From contig NZ_CP019449.1 in assembly GCF_001984035.1 (NCBI RefSeq), positions 372,001-436,000 on the forward strand: a DNA stretch of 64,000 bases, read 5' to 3'. Positions 61,435-64,000 of the stretch are shown piece after piece. Position numbers and translations under genes: made by a program. Each line of letters opens with the position of its first letter. Position 1 is the stretch's first letter. The stretch comes from Sphingopyxis sp. QXT-31 (GTDB lineage: Bacteria; Pseudomonadota; Alphaproteobacteria; Sphingomonadales; Sphingomonadaceae). The notes beneath the pieces were generated by a model. It worked only from the letters and a program-made list of their open reading frames with translations. It searched no databases and was not told where the DNA came from.

Positions 61435-62762
61435 GCGACGGAGCAACGCCAACACCAATCGATATCGGGGCGCTCGACGTGCGCACTCCTAAGCGAAATG
61501 CCCGAGAAGAGTCCGGCTGGCATGGTTTCTTTCCGTACTATGCTGGTTATCCGCACAGCTTTGCGGACGCACTGATCGAAAGCGCCGCTCTTCCCGAAGG
61601 CGCTACGATCCTCGATCCCTGGAACGGCAGCGGCACCACTACTTATAGCACGGCCGAGCATGGCTTTCGCGCAGAAGGCTGGGACGTAAACCCGGTCATG
61701 GTGATCATCGCGCGAGCACGTCTCCTTCCTCTGAGCGAAGCCGACATGCTTGGCCCGTTGGCTCGCGACACGGTCGGTAGGGTGCGCGCCGATCAACGCC
61801 GACTGCTCGATGGCGATCCGCTATTGTCTTGGTTCGAGCGGCCGGTGGCCGCGCTGATCCGGGGCGTCGAAATCCGCATTCGCGAACAGCTCGTCGGCGC
61901 GACCACCTTCAGCGACGATGGCGCACATGTCGAACGGATGTCCGCGATCGCCGCCACGTTCTATGTCGCCCTGTTCTCGGTATGCCGGGACCTCGTCACT
62001 AGGTTCCAGGCCACCAACCCGACTTGGCTGCGCAAGCCCAAAGCCGGCGAGACGTTAGTTAGCTGCGACCGCGAGACATTGCTCGGCGCATTCATCGCTG
62101 CGATTGATCTGATGGCATCGTCGCTAGAAGCTCGCACTCAGGCCATCGGACCGATGCGCCCGATCCGCACCAGTCTCGCCGTCGTCGATACGGCGCTTGC
62201 CAAGCCAGCTGCGAACTCGATTGATCTGATCCTGTCTTCGCCGCCTTATTGCACCCGCATCGACTATTCAGCGGCTACGCGAATCGAGCTCGCCATTCTC
62301 TACCCGCGGCTCCGGCTGTCGATGGAAGCGCTGGGCCGAACCATGATCGGCTCGACCCGCGTGCCGAAAACCGAACTCGGTCCTCGTGAAACCTGGGGCG
62401 ATACCTGCCTCGACTTCCTGGTCCAGCTCAAACAGCATCCGTCCAAGGCGTCGGACGGCTACTATTACAAGACCCATCTCGACTATTTCGACAAGATGGC
62501 GCGCTCGCTGGAAGCGCTGGCGCCAGCACTTAGACCAGGCGCCGCTGCAGTTCTCGTCGTGCAGGATTCCTTCTACAAGGAAATCCATAATGATCTGCCC
62601 ACGATTATTGGTGAAATGGGCGTGGCAGCGGGACTGACGCTTGCTCGTCGGGTGGATTTCGCGAGCGCGCGCTCGATGTCCGGCATTAATCCCTATACCC
62701 GCATCTACAAGCGCAAGGGCGGTGCGCTTGAAGCGGTGCTGTGTTTTCAGAAACCCGGGTGA
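61431..62762 (+). CDS. SPPY-type DNA methyltransferase
   Basis: A 443-aa protein with a GTG start inside the PIN gene end (4-base overlap). The SAM-binding motif is ILDPWNGSGTTTYS (residues 60-73), and the catalytic motif LILSSPPYCTRIDYS lies near residue 268, with the SAM motif before the SPPY motif. The long stretch between them contains a probable target-recognition region. It probably methylates N4-cytosine or N6-adenine; the target site is unknown. No cognate restriction enzyme is recognised next to it. Confidence 0.75.
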   Translation: MSDGATPTPIDIGALDVRTPKRNAREESGWHGFFPYYAGYPHSFADALIESAALPEGATILDPWNGSGTTTYSTAEHGFRAEGWDVNPVMVIIARARLLPLSEADMLGPLARDTVGRVRADQRRLLDGDPLLSWFERPVAALIRGVEIRIREQLVGATTFSDDGAHVERMSAIAATFYVALFSVCRDLVTRFQATNPTWLRKPKAGETLVSCDRETLLGAFIAAIDLMASSLEARTQAIGPMRPIRTSLAVVDTALAKPAANSIDLILSSPPYCTRIDYSAATRIELAILYPRLRLSMEALGRTMIGSTRVPKTELGPRETWGDTCLDFLVQLKQHPSKASDGYYYKTHLDYFDKMARSLEALAPALRPGAAAVLVVQDSFYKEIHNDLPTIIGEMGVAAGLTLARRVDFASARSMSGINPYTRIYKRKGGALEAVLCFQKPG

Positions 62763-62817
62763 GGCATGGTCAAGCGTGGGATTGCATGGAAAAGCATGGA
62801 AGTATATATGGCCATGT

Positions 62818-63660
62818 ATGACGCGCTCCAAGGATCAGATTGCTACACGGTTGGCCAAAGTGGTGGCCGAGCAGCGTATGTTGCTCGAATCCTTCGATTT
62901 GGCATTGGCGGACGGGTCGCTCGGCGACCATCGCGACCTGGACGCAAAGATAGAGCGACTCGGTGCTGAACGGCGCCGCTTGACCGCGGAATTGCGGTTT
63001 GTGGAGACCCACGGCGATGTGGTTCACAGTCCGCGTACACGCGGCGGGGGCCGAGTTGTTCGGGAACAGGTGCTCGACACGCTCGATGAGATCGGCGTGC
63101 CGGCACCGCCTGCGCTGATTAGCGAACTCGCCTTTGCTACGACCGGCGCCGACATTGGTGCATCGCGGTTCTCGAGCCTGCGGCGCGACGAAGAGCGCGC
63201 CGCGCGCCGGGACCCGGCCGCACGCCCGGCATGGATCGCGCCGGCGCTCAACGTCACCACGCTGACCGCGATGCCCCGCTTGTTGACCAGTTCGGCCTGG
63301 CCGATCGAGCGTCGACTAATAGGCGCGCGCAGCCTGAGAACAGGCCATCTGCGCACCACGCTTGCGCTACTCGATCGCACCGGCCATCTCGCTACCACCA
63401 ATCCCGTCCGCGCAGCGGCGGTCGAAGCGATCATGCTGCGGCTTGCTCGCGGCGTGCCCGGCGCCGTGGAATCCAGCAAGCCGGCCGATCCGGCGCGCAT
63501 CCGCGCGGCCGTCGAGAGCGAATTGCAACTCATCGAACAAGAAGATCTGAGCGAACGCCTTGCCGCGGCGGCGAGGTTGCGCGGCTATCGCGAACAACAG
63601 CAGCTCTGGGGCTTACCTGCAGTCATCGAGGGTGAAGCGCGGCAGGGAGCGGCGGGATGA
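62818..63660 (+). CDS. Unrecognised 280-aa protein in the methyltransferase operon
   Basis: The ATG at 62818 (MTRSKDQIATRLAKVVAEQR) is the best start; the ribosome site is weak. The N-terminal 70 residues are charged, helical and probably coiled coil. A possible winged-helix follows (VREQVLDTLDEIGVPAPPALI, split by reading; GASRFSSLRRDEERAARR). The C-terminal part is also helical (EQEDLSERLAAAARLRGYRE). No family is recognised. It lies 55 bases after the methyltransferase and overlaps the next gene by 4 bases. Confidence 0.55.
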   Translation: MTRSKDQIATRLAKVVAEQRMLLESFDLALADGSLGDHRDLDAKIERLGAERRRLTAELRFVETHGDVVHSPRTRGGGRVVREQVLDTLDEIGVPAPPALISELAFATTGADIGASRFSSLRRDEERAARRDPAARPAWIAPALNVTTLTAMPRLLTSSAWPIERRLIGARSLRTGHLRTTLALLDRTGHLATTNPVRAAAVEAIMLRLARGVPGAVESSKPADPARIRAAVESELQLIEQEDLSERLAAAARLRGYREQQQLWGLPAVIEGEARQGAAG

Positions 63661-64000
63661 ACCAGGTTGCGCGCGTCGCCAAGCTGCGCGGAACGCAGCC
63701 GGTTCAGGAGCTGGGCTCGCGAGGCATCGAGCGCGTCGCGCGCAACCCCGATTGTCTTCGCCTCAAAGCACTGACGATCGCGGGCGTCAGCCCTGCCAAG
63801 GCGGCGCAGGACATTCTCCATCGCGATGATGCCGATGCGCAATCGCCGTTCGCTCTGGTGCTCGACCAGAAGTTCGATCGACATGTCCTGCAAAACGGCG
63901 CTGCCAACCTGTTCTCTCTCTATGTCGACAAGGGCCATCTTGAAGCGGCTGAGTCCAAGATCGTCTCAATCGCGGATTTTGCGCCCGGCACCAGCTTCGC
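63657..64000 (+). CDS. Unrecognised protein, 5' part only
   Basis: The gene begins at an ATGA overlap with the preceding gene and runs off the right edge; 114 residues are visible (MNQVARVAKLRGTQPVQEL, then KALTIAGVSPAKAAQDILHR and FALVLDQKFDRHVLQNG). No motif is recognised in this part. As it is the fourth gene of an HTH-governed PIN/methyltransferase operon, the missing sequence is key to naming the system. Confidence 0.55.
   Translation, partial: MNQVARVAKLRGTQPVQELGSRGIERVARNPDCLRLKALTIAGVSPAKAAQDILHRDDADAQSPFALVLDQKFDRHVLQNGAANLFSLYVDKGHLEAAESKIVSIADFAPGTSF

Noticed and set aside
1..64000. tRNA, rRNA, CRISPR arrays, IS elements and attachment repeats
   Set aside because: None was seen on reading either strand: no transposase-like protein, no regular repeat-spacer pattern and no tRNA-like cloverleaf was noticed.

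Overview
The window looks like an accessory (plasmid or integrative-conjugative) region of a sphingomonad alphaproteobacterium (Sphingomonas/Sphingopyxis/Sphingobium type). The reasons are the high GC content, many long antisense ORFs, a sphingomonad-style lasso peptide cluster with its own TonB receptor, FecR/ECF sigma pair and isopeptidase, HWE kinase and DUF6766/DUF4142/DUF6894-type stress genes. There is no core housekeeping gene, rRNA or tRNA. Typical mobile-element backbone genes flank the cargo: a strawberry-notch helicase (cut by the left edge), a Toprim/primase-like protein and a DUF2493 protein on the left, and DUF736 and an EexN-type entry-exclusion lipoprotein on the right (50.6-52.2 kb).

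Region 1 (4.0-16.3 kb) is a complete lasso peptide locus. On the + strand lie luxR and luxI quorum-sensing genes, a 2-oxoglutarate oxygenase, a GntR regulator, two tandem short precursor genes each followed by a perfect GC hairpin, the B protein (RRE plus cysteine protease) and the C macrolactam synthetase. Facing it on the - strand are an ECF sigma factor, a FecR regulator, a TonB-dependent receptor and an Atxe2-type lasso isopeptidase. A similar AT-rich dyad precedes luxR, the first precursor and the sigma gene, so the three units may share one regulator.

Region 2 (16.6-21.7 kb) carries a GntA/YqcI-type haem protein and a cyanophycin operon (cphA, isoaspartyl peptidase, cphB). Region 3 (22-50 kb) resembles a stress-tolerance island. 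It holds two GH130 mannoside-phosphorylase-type enzymes with a GT4/six-hairpin fusion and another large sugar-enzyme-like protein, a large catalase, hemerythrin, dehydrogenases, envelope proteins, a DUF4142 lipoprotein, NAD(P)HX dehydratase, MgtC, a thioredoxin-reductase-like enzyme and an HWE kinase/receiver pair. A Crp/Fnr-type regulator at 34.1 kb lies between two FNR-like boxes (TTAAC-N4-ATCAT type). Further boxes occur before the GT4/GH130 genes, a small protein, an 89-aa protein and possibly the receiver gene, suggesting one dispersed regulon.

Region 4 (51-64 kb) has visibly less GC-biased third positions and is rich in defence-like genes: an MNT-HEPN fusion, a KAP P-loop NTPase facing a CHAT-protease/HNH pair, a Septu-like ATPase/HNH operon, a divergent HTH/PIN pair, and an operon of a DNA methyltransferase with two unrecognised proteins that runs off the right edge. 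All function calls come from reading the sequence and family knowledge; no database search was run.
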